Shown: piece by piece, positions 1 through 12,600 of the stretch
How the letters are laid out: every line of letters starts with the position of its first letter
Numbering within the stretch: the stretch's first letter is position 1
Origin: Apostichopus japonicus
Lineage: Eukaryota > Echinodermata > Holothuroidea > Aspidochirotida > Stichopodidae
Length of the DNA: 64,000 nt
NCBI RefSeq assembly: GCF_037975245.1
Contig: NC_092574.1
Location: 25,067,213 to 25,131,212 of the forward strand
Reading direction: 5' to 3'
The notes under the pieces: model-generated
What the model saw: only the letters and a program-made list of their open reading frames with translations
What the model was told of the DNA's origin: nothing
The model's database searches: none
Position numbers and translations under genes: made by a program

Positions 1-529
1 CAATAGAAAAGGCATACATACCAGTGTACACAGCATAGTAAATACTAATATACATATTATTTGCATTAAAATGGAAAGTCTCTCCTGCAGCTCCATTTTC
101 ACCCACCTCCCATTCCTGTCCCGTTGCCCTGTCACTCATCTCATATTTCAGTTACTCCACATCCATGCCCTTGTACTACTTCATGATCACTCGCAACGGT
201 TATTCTTGGAAGCGTTACAGCCACATAATCCCCTTACATCTATCTCTTTGTGTTCACCATGCTCATTAACCTGTCTGTATTCTGTGCGTGTTCTTGTCCC
301 TTCTGTTACTGTTACTTGTCATTTAGCCTTTGAAGAAGATCCTGCTAGGATCTAAACGTCAGGTCAACTTACTTTTACACAGCCACATAATTCCACGATT
401 TTTCAGACTGGATGATGAGACGATATCTACTGTAGCTGCTAACTACTGAGACTATCTCTAGTAACTTACCAGAACTTTCAGGTTAGTCACAAAATTATTC
501 CAAAATTTGATCTAAATTTGAATACTTAC
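1..529. repeat. Intron 14 (part) with dispersed repeat, end motif at 320-378
   Basis: No gene seen. The 94-codon frame at 71-355 is not a recognisable protein. The stretch 320-378 contains GAAGAAGATCCTGCTAGGAT followed by an AAACGTCAGG block and CAACTTACTTTTACAC. Its reverse complement recurs at about 34035-34095 with high identity over roughly 60 bases. The GATCCTGCTAGGATC core is itself palindromic. This is one end of a dispersed repeat present in both orientations. Confidence 0.6.
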
Positions 530-687
530 CTACTGGTGTAGTCTTTCCACATGTTATTTGGGATCTTCATAGCATTTCGGTCGGCCTCCCAGGAGCTACT
601 CCCTTTAGCGGACTTATCCAGGGCCGCCAGGCAGGGCCTGCTGACATAACTCTCTGGCAGGTAGAGCATCGCAGCAGCTGAATCAGC
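530..687 (-). CDS. BLTP1: BLTP1 coding exon 14 (residues 560-611, last exon in window)
   Basis: 158-base exon: 52 codons plus 2 bases. It reads ADSAAAMLYLPESYVSRPCL and on to NNMWKDYTS. The MLYLPES segment aligns with the LxLFLPDxHPS block of the family; the rest is less conserved. Acceptor TTTTACTCCAG, donor GTAAGTATT (strong). The next exon lies beyond the left edge, so the CDS is 3'-truncated by the window. Confidence 0.85.
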
Positions 688-3600
688 CTGGAGTAAAAGG
701 GAGAGAGTAAGACCGATGGCATAAAATGACAATTAAAGATGCATTTTGAGCAGTAAAAACAGAATTTAAAGTCTAACATGCTTCACAAAGTTATGTTTAA
801 AGGTATATATAAGCAGGTATGTGCTCAGGAATATTTGAGTGCAGGGCAGATTTTGCGGTAGTGTGATCCACACCCTGGGAGAGGGATCCCATGGGGTGGG
901 GTACCCCCTCCCCACTGGACAAATTTTGCACATGAAGTATGCTTAGGTGGTGCTATTTTTCCTATTCTGTGCCATGTATTCTCCCAGAATTTGGTTAAAT
1001 GGTAAAATTTGTTAAATCATCATCAAACAAGTGCCGGGCGGAAATGTTTAAAATACTGTTTGTGCTGGGCGGCATTCAGAACTGCTGGGCGCAGCCGCCC
1101 AGTGCCGCCCAGTGTGAGCACATCCCTGATAAGTTATGTTCACTTTCATGACCAAAAGTACATCATTTCTTTCATATTTATCCTTTGACACAAACAAGAG
1201 CGTCTATTATAGATATTTGTGATCGAAGCTGCTGATTATTGCTGATGAATGCTCCCTGAACCCGATGAATAATTAAGGGATAACAATGATGAGTGCACGT
1301 CTTACCCTCAGTAGCACTCTGATCGGGACAATGTCCGGACGGAATTCTGAAAACGGAAGGACGACAGACATTTCCAAGGTGTCCCCAATCAATCCGATGC
1401 ACACTATGAAAGACAAAAATATTTTTAGCATAAACATAACATGATATTAAGAACATAACTACAGAGGTTTTATCTACAAAATGATTTCACTTATTCAGAA
1501 TTTTGACCAGACCTGAACTTGCTGTCATCCAAAAGGAATTAATTAAAGAACATCCTATTGTTTTCATTTGGCTCTGGAAAAAAAGAAATGTGCTGCCATC
1601 AGTTTTGTAAATGTTATTTGGCAAAAGCACATCATCAACAGAAAACTGAACGAGACATTGTCAAGAAATTTTGAGAGAGCATCAAAAGTGTTTGATAAAA
1701 CGAGATTTGAAACCACCTACATAGTAACCTCCGGAATAGGGATCGTTTGATCAAGCCGATGGGCATGCCAGGCTAACAATGATAACAATCCCTAATAAAT
1801 AGTCCTTGGCTTGATGTACCAGTCAGAAGTCATAGTACCTTACCTTACATACCATGTGCATCATTTCACTTTCAAACAAACAAAGGCGTGTGTTATTTGA
1901 TGCAATAAAACCTAGCATCTGGTAGGTGAGGGGTTGAAGCCCTGGCTGGCTCAAATCAGGTGGGTTTTGTAATCGGATAGCCATCCTGACGCGAAGTGTA
2001 AGTTATAAGCAATTCAGGTTATCCCACATTCCTAAACAAACAACTAACAACAGCAGCCATTTGCATTCGATGATTCTCAGATAATTTAGACAGAATTAAT
2101 ATATTACAATTCATAAGACACATTGATTTCACACATTTATTTCAACAACTTTTCGACAAAGTTTACAAGTATCAATCTTACCGTTTTCTTGTCCACTTGT
2201 ATCAATCCAGTTGTACTGATTATTGGGTAAAATAATTTCAAACTCCTTCAGACAGATATTCAAGTTGACCGTGAAGGGGACAAAGGTCAAGAGGTCAGAG
2301 TCCTCCTTCGAGGACCAGTCAGAGATGATATCTAAAACCAGACGAAAGTGAAACAAATGATGATAATATCGTTATTGTAAACAGGTTTTACCAGTTGCAG
2401 GTTTGTTAAACAGTTTATGACTATGCAGCATTTTTGTATATAAAGAAAGGAATCTTGTGCTTACGTTTTATCTACAAAATCACTCACTGCATCATGAAAA
2501 AAACAACTACAACATTTCAATTCGTGGGCACGTTCCTAGCACATTCTTCCATACAATTTTATTGAACAGCTTACCTGCAAGGAACTCTTTGTGGTCATAA
2601 ATGAACGACCAGTTGGCTTTGTTGAAATTAAGACTCAAATCCCAGTTTTGGTGATGGTTCCACATAAGTGGATAATGAATACTGACGTCAAACTGGGAAA
2701 AAAATATAAGAAAATAAAATGAGTGCACTGTCACACAGACAATCAAAACATTAATGAGCTGCAGAAATGAGACACTAATGTGAACCAGAAAAATGACTTA
2801 CACATCTACATGAAAATGCCATCTAGATATCTTCATTATTTGAATTTGATCAATATCTTTCAATTTATGTATTCATTTTTTTGTTTTTAGGATTTTGTCA
2901 TATATTTAAAAGTTTAAACCTTCTCAACAAGACACTCAATATTACTTTAAAGCTATGACAGGGAACTATGACAAATAAAGATTCAAATTTTTGGACAGGA
3001 ATTCTCATTTCTGAGAACACTGAATTGACCTTGAAGAGTTCTTATGTCAGAGTCTGACATCACAGGTAGTAGTCCTACTATTTATGATAGAGTAATGAAA
3101 ACATAAAAATTATTTTCAAAAAACAGTAGTTTTGCATAAGTGTTTACCACAAATTGAATCATATAAAAATATATCTTAATTGTCAACTATGCTTTGCTTG
3201 CATAGATCTGTTACAACTATATCATTTTGGTTTTCAAGAATTTAATAGGAAATTAAGCTTAGTTGCAAATGCATCCATTGGTATTGAGTGAAAATGATTT
3301 TTTTGTTAATTTTTGTTTGATTTTGTTACAACAATACGCTCGAAAGCATAACCAAATGCTGGTGATATCAAATGAATATATAAAAGTTGAAACACAGTTG
3401 AAGAAATGTCAGGAACTCTAACAATTTTATAACTACCTATCCAGATTTTGCTCTCTCTCCACCTCTCTCTCTCTCTCTCTATTTTACATTCCTCTGATCA
3501 ATAGCCAACAGTTTGTTTAACAGTTCTATCTCTCTTTGAATATATGGAAAAATATTTTCTATAAAAAAATATCCAGGAAAGAACTTCAGCATTACCTGGA

Positions 3601-6600
3601 GGGTTTCACTCTTGATGAAAGGTGTGAAGGCAAGGTTTGTGTTACTGTTGAGGAATAGTAGCTGACCTGTGACCTTATTTACATAACCATTAGGTTCAAC
3701 AATGAATGGGATTCTGGTCTCAACATAGGAACCTTTCCCCATTTCCATGTAAAAATTATGAGCCTCCTGCAATGAATTTAAAAAAGATAGGTTAATGATA
3801 TGAGGTGATAATTCTCTGCAGTCAAATGGTCGATTTGTATGAAAATAACGTATGAGGGTAAAATTAAGGTCCTGTAATGAACAAATTAATAAAATCACAG
3901 GATTTGGTAAAATACAAGAGCAAAGTTATACTTAAGACAAGATATTGCAGAAAATGTATTACTGACAAGGTATTAATATAGACAATGTATTAATACAGAC
4001 AAGGTATTAATACAGACAAGGTATTAATACACACAAGGTATTAATACACACAAGGTATTAATACACACAAGGTATTAATATAGACAATGTATTAATACAG
4101 ACAAGGTATTAATACAGACAAGGTATTAATACACACAAGGTATTAACACACAAGGTATTAATATACACAAGGTATTAATACAAACAAGGTATTAACACAC
4201 ACAAGGTATTAATATAGACAATGTATTAATACAGACAAGGTATTAATACAGACAAGGTATTAATACACACAAGGTATTAATACACACAAGGTATTAATAC
4301 AGACAAGGTATTAATACAGACAAGGTATTAATACACACAAGGTATTAATATAGACAATGTATTAATACAGACAAGGTATTAATACACACAAGGTATTAAC
4401 ACACAAGGTATTAATACAAACAAGGTATTAATACACACAAGGTATTGACACACAAGGTATTAATACACACAAGGTATTAATATAGACAATGTATTAATAC
4501 AGACAAGGTATTAATACACACAAGGTATTAATACAAACAAGGTATTAATACACACAAGGTATTGACACACAAGGTATTAATACACACAAGGTATTAATAT
4601 AGACAATGTATTAATACAGACAAGGTATTAATACACACAAGGTATTAACACACAAGGTATTAATACACACAAGGTATTAATACACACAAGGTATTAACAC
4701 AGACAAGGTATTAATACAGACAAGGTATTAATACACACAAGGTATTAATATAGACAAGGTATTAATACACACAAGGTATTAATACTGACAAGGTATTAAT
4801 ACACACAAGGTATTAATACTGACAAGGTATTAATACAGACAAGGTATTAATACTGACATGGTATTAATACAGACAAGGTATTAATACACACAAGGTATTA
4901 ACACAGACAAGGTATTAATACACACAAGGTATTAATATAGACAATGTATTAATACAGACAAGGTATTAATACACACAAGGTATTAATACAGACAAGGTAT
5001 TAATACAGACAAGGTATTGATACAGACAAGGTATTAATACACACAAGGTATTAACACAGACAAGGTATTAATACACACAAGGTATTAACACAGACAAGGT
5101 ATTAATACACACAAGGTATTAATACTGACAAGGTATTAATACACACAAGGTATTAATACACACAAGGTATTAATACAGACAAGGTATTAATACAGACAAG
5201 GTATTAATACACATAAGGTATTAATACTGACAAGGTTTTAATACAGACAAGGTATTAATACAGGCAATGTATTACAGACAAGGTATTGATACACACAAGG
5301 TATTAATACACAAGTTATTAATACAGGCAATGTATTACAGACAAGGTATTAACACAGACAAGGTATTAATACACACAAGGTATTAATACACACAAGGTAT
5401 TAATACAGACAAGATTTTAATACAGACATTCTTTGTCACGATAGCAAGGAGCCACAAACCCCACCATCATACTGTCAGGATCAACCTCCCGAAAGAGCTC
5501 ATCCTATATATGGGAGGTATCACAGATTTATTGTCCCTCCACAAACAAGACTGAAGACTTGATCAAGTCTAAATATGATATAATAAGACCACCTCTGCCT
5601 CATTTATAAATGTTAAATTCTCAAATTTCAACATGGCTCAGGAAATCTAATCCATTTCTGTTTAAATTACTGGAAAAAATGCTGAACTGCTCCAGATATA
5701 TATTCTTGTGAGACTTTGACCCTGTTCAAGTTTTTATCTTTGATTTTTTTTTTAATCTTGGTGTAATGGATTGTAACCTTAAACCAAGCTACCACTGTAA
5801 CAGCATCAACTGACTTGTCTGTTTGAAATAGATATATACTACACTGGTCTGTTACTTGTACATATGGTTTGCAATACATAAATAGCTACCAGTATTTATA
5901 CTACAGTAATAGATACATATATGTTCAACTGAAAAGAATGTGACAGATGGAGTTTATCAATATTAGTCAAAGACTTAAAAAATTCATAAATTTGAAAAGC
6001 ATATCTTAGACATATATTTTAACAAACTATTTCAGGCTTCATAAACCTACACACAAGATTCAGAGACAGTTAAATTGTACAGACACACAAACGTTGGCCC
6101 CCCCCCCCTCCCAAAGGAAAACCAGCATCATTATTATTCCATCACATTTCAAGGGTATATTTCTAGTCAATTTCTGCAAAGTCAAACACATATTACATTT
6201 TTATTCATCTTTTATCAAGCAGCCTTCGGGAACTGGCGGACAATTGTATCCCACCTACTGAGAATTTCTCAAAAAAAAAAGAAATTGAAATTGATCTAAC
6301 CAAGGAACTGTGAAAGACTTTCTACCAAGATAATGATGTTAATATCAGGCTAGTGGATTTTATGAATATTATAAGATTCTCAATATCAGCTCTGTCAGCC
6401 ATTTTATCTCAAGTTTTTATCTCAGGTAACAAGCAAACAGAGAAAAACTACAATCTCTTAGCTTTTAACTACATGATTTGAAATGAATTAAATTGTTAAG
6501 GGAGTTTAATATTTAGTCAACATCAACAAATTCATCCCAATAAAATTCAAAGCACTGCTTTAAGTCGCCGACAAATATAAAAATTGTATTTCAGTTGCAA

Positions 6601-9600
6601 AATATTTTGTTAGAAGATAGTTGTTTAGTAATAGAAGTCAAGTAAACAAATACAAAATTAAAATTGCTTGTTGTTCAGCAGAATACGGCAAACAGATTAA
6701 AAGTGATAAAATTGAAAAGGTAATTTCAATAATTACAAATTCAAAATAGAAAGAATAGGACATTATTGGGCTTACCTCATTTTTAATAAATAGCACCTCG
6801 AGACTAGCCTCGCTGACAATATTCAAGCGCAAATCAAAATTGGCAAACTGTCTCCTTTGACCCGGCTGTATCTCCTCGGTGGGAACCATCGTCTTGTAGT
6901 CTTGAGGGTAGAAGAACTTTTGTATCCAGCCCCTATATTTCATCAAATGAAAGAAATAAATCAAATCAAATCATCTGTGGAAAAGTGATTGACGAGAGAT
7001 ACAAGATATGCATGATCAATTCTGAGAAAATTTCAAAACATTTTTCCAAGTTTTGAAATTGATGAGCAGCCAACTTATTTGTCCCCTCACAACTTATGTA
7101 CTCTCGCTCTCTACTGAGTCTACAGTTACCTGGTAACCATTTACCAATGACCTTCCACAAGTTACACAAAGTATTGCAAATGGTTTCTCTTCCAAGACAA
7201 AACATGACAAACTTTAGTTGCTTGAGTTAATGATTTTTATTCAGTGGAATGTGAGGAGGAAAGGAAACTACTTTCATTTCCCTACTTATAATATTTTCAT
7301 TTTCTGTTACACTGTCATATTTTGCGATCTATTCTAATTAATCCCTATATTGCAAAATGATTGGAAAGTACCTGTTTTGAATACTGACAATATATATGAA
7401 ATACTACTGTAGGTGTCTACGAAATTGACAAGAGACCGCTCAACACCCATGCCAAAGGTAATCATTCCTCATAGATTCATAGATGAAATTTGGGGGAAAG
7501 AATTTTGTAAATGCTTTTACAAAGCCCATTTTCAGAATTTTTCTGAATTTCTTTTATAAAGACACTAATCAGTCATAATACCTCTGTCTGTCAGCCCAAG
7601 GCCCATAGGTGAACTGGTTACTTTTATCACATGTGATATCCATGGCCCAACAAGGTGGTGGTACATCAAGGCCCTCGCTCTTTTCAACGGTTGGTTGCAG
7701 TCCTACAGAAAAACAAAAAGAATAATAAAGAATAAAAGGAGATTTTTGGTATTACCATGGTTATCAAAGGACTTCAATTATTGCCTTCAAACTTCAGCGA
7801 GAAAAAAGCTGGCAAAAAATGTCTTCACGAGCTTGTGACTGGGCCGCAATTAATTAAGGCTAGACATCGGCGAGTATTAAATTAAGCAATTTGTTCAGAG
7901 CACTGGTCAAATGATTTTGTGTTGTTAGTCAACAACTTGATCATATAGACAATTATTTGTCCGTGCCATGTTTGAAGGCAATACGAATGACAATTAATAT
8001 TTAGTTACATTTTGTTTGTTCGGACACCAAATCAGCTTTGAAAGTTGTCCAAGGGACGACTACTTGTTCACATCAAATTCAGATGGCATTTATAACTAAA
8101 TACCTCCAAAACAGGTAAAATAATAATTGGTGACACTGCAAATGATGGTCTATTCACCAAACCTACACATCTCTCCTACAGTGTACATATAATTGGTGTT
8201 CTATTCACCAAACCTACACATCTCTCCTACAGTGTACATTGGTGTTCTATTCACCAAACCTACACATCTCTCCTACAGTGTACATATGGTGTTCTAATCA
8301 CCAAACCTACACAAATTTGCTGTTCATACGACAACCAAAACGTAAAGCCTGGTTTTCCGAGAGACGACCGATTAAAATCCTTAAGATTTTACACTGTGCA
8401 TATCATTATCGTACTCTGTGCAGCAAATACAGGACAAGGTGAAAAGTGGCATATGATAAATGTTGTGTTATTATTAATGAAACACAGCCGTCGACCTTAG
8501 AAGCACCGCTGAAGACAGGTGCTTTTGCCAATTAGTTTGTCTTAAATGGTTTATATAGTTTTGTTGTATAAAGGAAACCCTCAGCATCCATGAAGGACAC
8601 TGTAATGTAATAGAGATTATAATATGGTGAGTTTTAGAGGCATAACGAAGTAGCAACTTGTGAGCAGAAATCAATTAGATGTATAACACTGTACATACTG
8701 TACATACATACATAGGTATAAAGTAAAGAAACATCACTTTCAGACTATGAATAATACGCTAGTATTGTAGTTGCGTTTTACGCATACTGTTTACACAATC
8801 ATTACTTACCTATTAATATTAGATATTTATATCAGTAAATGAACAACAAAAAAGCAACAAGGATATTATTAACCATGAAAAGAGTAAAGGACTTTTGACA
8901 AGAACAGGATCTGATATACCTGAAAGATACAACCCTGAAGTCACTAAAGTCTTCACTGCACCTTCAGTTTATTATGAAAATAATATTACAATATTCTTCT
9001 AGCCATATTTTCCAGGGCCCTCTAACTGACCCTGGCTCCCAGATCTGAATTCCTTGATTGCCCCTCTCATCAGACAAAGGGGTTGGGGGGAGGGGGGTGG
9101 TTCAAGGATTTCTAACATATAAGATACTGTAGCAATGCTCATTGGAGTTTCTACTCCTCTAATAACAGAAGATGCACATACCATCCTCCACGAGGAAGTC
9201 ACAGAAGCCTGACTTTGCTTTAAGATTTATTAAAGACACAGAACAGTCAATATCTTATATCTTATATTTCTTTATGAGTTTCATGTTTCTTCCATAATTT
9301 GAAATGATTTTATCTCTAGGTTTGTCCTTCTTTTCCTTTATCTTTTCTTTTCTTTTTTAATTTTGCTGAAGGCAAACTTTCACTTACAAACGGTCATACT
9401 GCATATACAGTATGTATATATACCATGAGTGCCTTTAACAAGACTTGAATTAGAAATCATATATGCACTTTCTTGTAATGTGATTACAAAAGGACCTCAT
9501 TTGTTTAATCAACGAGCAATGCATTAATGGAAATGTTCCTTGAGCATACAGTTCTTGCTTTCAAGTTTTCAACTGAAAGCAGAATGGGAAATGCTTATTC

Positions 9601-12600
9601 TGGAATTGATTATAAAATAATGACCTAACCTAAACTGGCTATTTTTATCAAAGATATAATAGCTTGAATTGAAGTGCACATTATTCATTCTCTAAGAGGA
9701 AATTCGATGACAACTTTGACTTGTCACTGAGATCCATGGATACATAGTTATCCATCACAGTGCTAGGGTCATAAATGTGTGACACATACAGTACATTACT
9801 GATACATAGTGTACAGTGGCAAGTTAATGATAGTTGATGGGACACATTTTTTTAGTCAATGGATTAAACTTTCTGCCAGTCCATTCTATTATACTTACAG
9901 TATTTAATGGTTTCTCTACATGTAGAGACCATATGGCATAGACACCATAGCCTTGTTGTAATTCTGTATATGGTGTTAGTAATCTATATAGCATAGTCAC
10001 CCACAGGTACTCACTCTCAGGGACTCATACTAGTACCTGGGACATTTTAGTTATTTTAATTTAGTAGAGATGCTAGTGTAAGGTTCAGAAGTCTGACAAG
10101 AGCTTAAAACCTCACAGCAAGTATGATTCGACTTGGCTTTGAATATTCATGCTCTTGTACTTAAATTAGCATAATTAGCATAATTACTGAGAAGAGAAAC
10201 AAACTAAAGCTGAAGGTGAGCCATGGCTATAATAAAACCCACTTGTACCAGTGCAGTAACCTTCTATGAAATCATCATGGCTAGTCTATACACAAACAAC
10301 TGGATGTGAAATCAAAACAACATTTCCAATGAGGTGACTTGAATGAAAACAAGTACAAAAAAACAATTCACGGGAAAGGGAATAAAGCATGTAGGCCATC
10401 ATCTGCATATACACAAACATCTGGATGTGAAGTCAAAACAACAAATCTAATCAGGTGACTTGAATGAAAACAAGTACAAAAAACAATTCACAGGAAACAG
10501 AATAAAGCATGTAGGCCATCATCCACATAGCTATGATAGCAATGTTGCCATACACTGCAGTATAGATTCAGTCTATCCACTGTGTATTAACATGTTGTGT
10601 GTGTGTTAATTCAGTCAGTGTACAAACAAATAACTGTATAGTTTATCTAAGAAGACAAAGAAATTTCCCATTAATAACCCAACATGGCCATGATATTTTT
10701 ATTTCTTAATGGTACTGTGATCTCATGCCAAATGAAGAAACTGAGAACATTCTGTCTAACTAAATGCTGTTATATATCATATCATGCAAAGTTTATGAAA
10801 AAGATTGTGAAAGTTTGTGACGTGAAAATAATTTGAAACTATTCGCTGTCCCATATAGAGCTAAAGAAATGAAGGAAAATGAGGGCTTTCACTAACCTGC
10901 TTCGTCATAGTAATAATGGATCTTTGCTTTACTAGATTTACAGACAACAAATCCTTCACCCATGAAACGTGGTGCCCTGTTGAAAAGAAGAATTCAAGGT
11001 AATAATGGAAATCAAATTATGACAAAAACAAGTGAGGTGGATTTTCACCAGTACAGGTCTTCGATTACACTCCATCTATATCATCTACTATGACAGACTG
11101 AACACAGTCATGCACAAGAAATAACTACAGTATTATCCTGTAGACAAACTGTGCTGAATTTTTTTTTTCTTCCTTTTTTTAGATCAAGTTTTGATATAAG
11201 GAGTTTCCATACATTTATTTCAAAACTTTGCTCTCTCCATTGAATCTAGTGACTGATTAAATTAATCATCATTAATGATGGACTATATTCAGCAGTAGGT
11301 TGTATAAGCCACAGTACTTTTAGTCAGACCTTCTATTAAAGAGCAACTCCGGGGGGGGGGGGGGGGGGTATATTGTAGTTTCATGTGTAAGTCACAACTC
11401 AGTGTAGAATGAGACTGACAAAGAACATAACCTTTGTATCATTTGTTTGTTTTGTTTTTTGTTGCCAGTTGCCAGTTCACTCTAAACAAGGTAAAACTAG
11501 AGTGCTGAGGTTGTGAGGAGACCGGTAGGGGAGGAGCGATGTAAATATAGGCGTGTCACTTGTGTGTTTCTTTATTTTGTTTTTGTGTTTTTGGTTGTTG
11601 TTTCTTTCTGGTTATTTCCAGTCTGTGCAACAAAACTTTACTAGACTTCATGAAAAGTAAAACTACTTAGACAGGAAGTCTTGTGATGGAGCTATAAAGG
11701 GAATTTGTATATATTATCACTACATGTGACTGCAATGTTCAGAGAGCAACATTTCGGGAAACAAACACTTCCACTTATTCCAAACATGACATTTAAGCTT
11801 GCATATAAACTAGGCAGGGAAAGAAAATAAGCAATATCTTATATGCAATTTCCACATATGAGTGCAACTGTTTGTTTTATTCAGATACATCGAATGTGTA
11901 AGTTCTATGAAAAAAACAGCTCGGAAGAGGAAGCAGTTGTGACCTTGTTGTATATAGAACATGAGACTCTATTGCTTGCAAAATGTTGTAATGGAGAGGC
12001 AGTACCTTAACCGTAGTCCCTGAGGTCTTCACATTTGAGCGCAAAATGTTGTGTTGAAAAAACAACAGCTTTACATTGCAGGAAATAGTGACTGATTTAT
12101 TATAAAGCTTTCAGGATTAAAGTTAGCGTATAACTAATGAGCAGGATAAGAGATGAGCAATATATCAAGGAACAAGATGAGGAACAAGAAAAGGGCGAGG
12201 GATGGGGAAGAGGTAGGTGAAGAGGTAGGGGAAAGGGTGGGGAAGAGGTGGGGAGAGGTGGAGGAGGGTGGGGAGGGGTGGGGTTGTTCCTTGTGCTCTG
12301 GGGGTAAAAATCATTACAAATAATGTAATAATATTTCTAAATAAAATAGGAACACTGGTTATTATTCAATGGGATGTCTTCTAACCAAGACATCAACAGT
12401 TGTGATTGATAGAATAAGGAAAAGTTGGGCTGTAAACGTCTTAAAAGCCTGATTAACAGTACAGGTAGCATCAAACTAACTCGGCGAGGGATAGGAGGGG
12501 GGTAGGTGGGGGGGGAGAATGTTAAATAGCAGACACACAGACTGCTTAAAATATAATGATTTTTGAGATTTGAGCATTGATTTATCATCAACTATTTCAA

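Noticed and set aside
71-355. 94-codon frame as an upstream gene
   Set aside because: Lies inside a dispersed repeat; no recognisable protein motif.
1900-2030. Second tRNA-derived SINE (GGTTGAAGCCC resembles a B-box)
   Set aside because: The B-box match is imperfect, no A-box at the right distance, no target duplication found.
3955-5428. Regular short repeat could look like a CRISPR array
   Set aside because: Units are contiguous 17-mers without unique spacers, in a eukaryotic intron.
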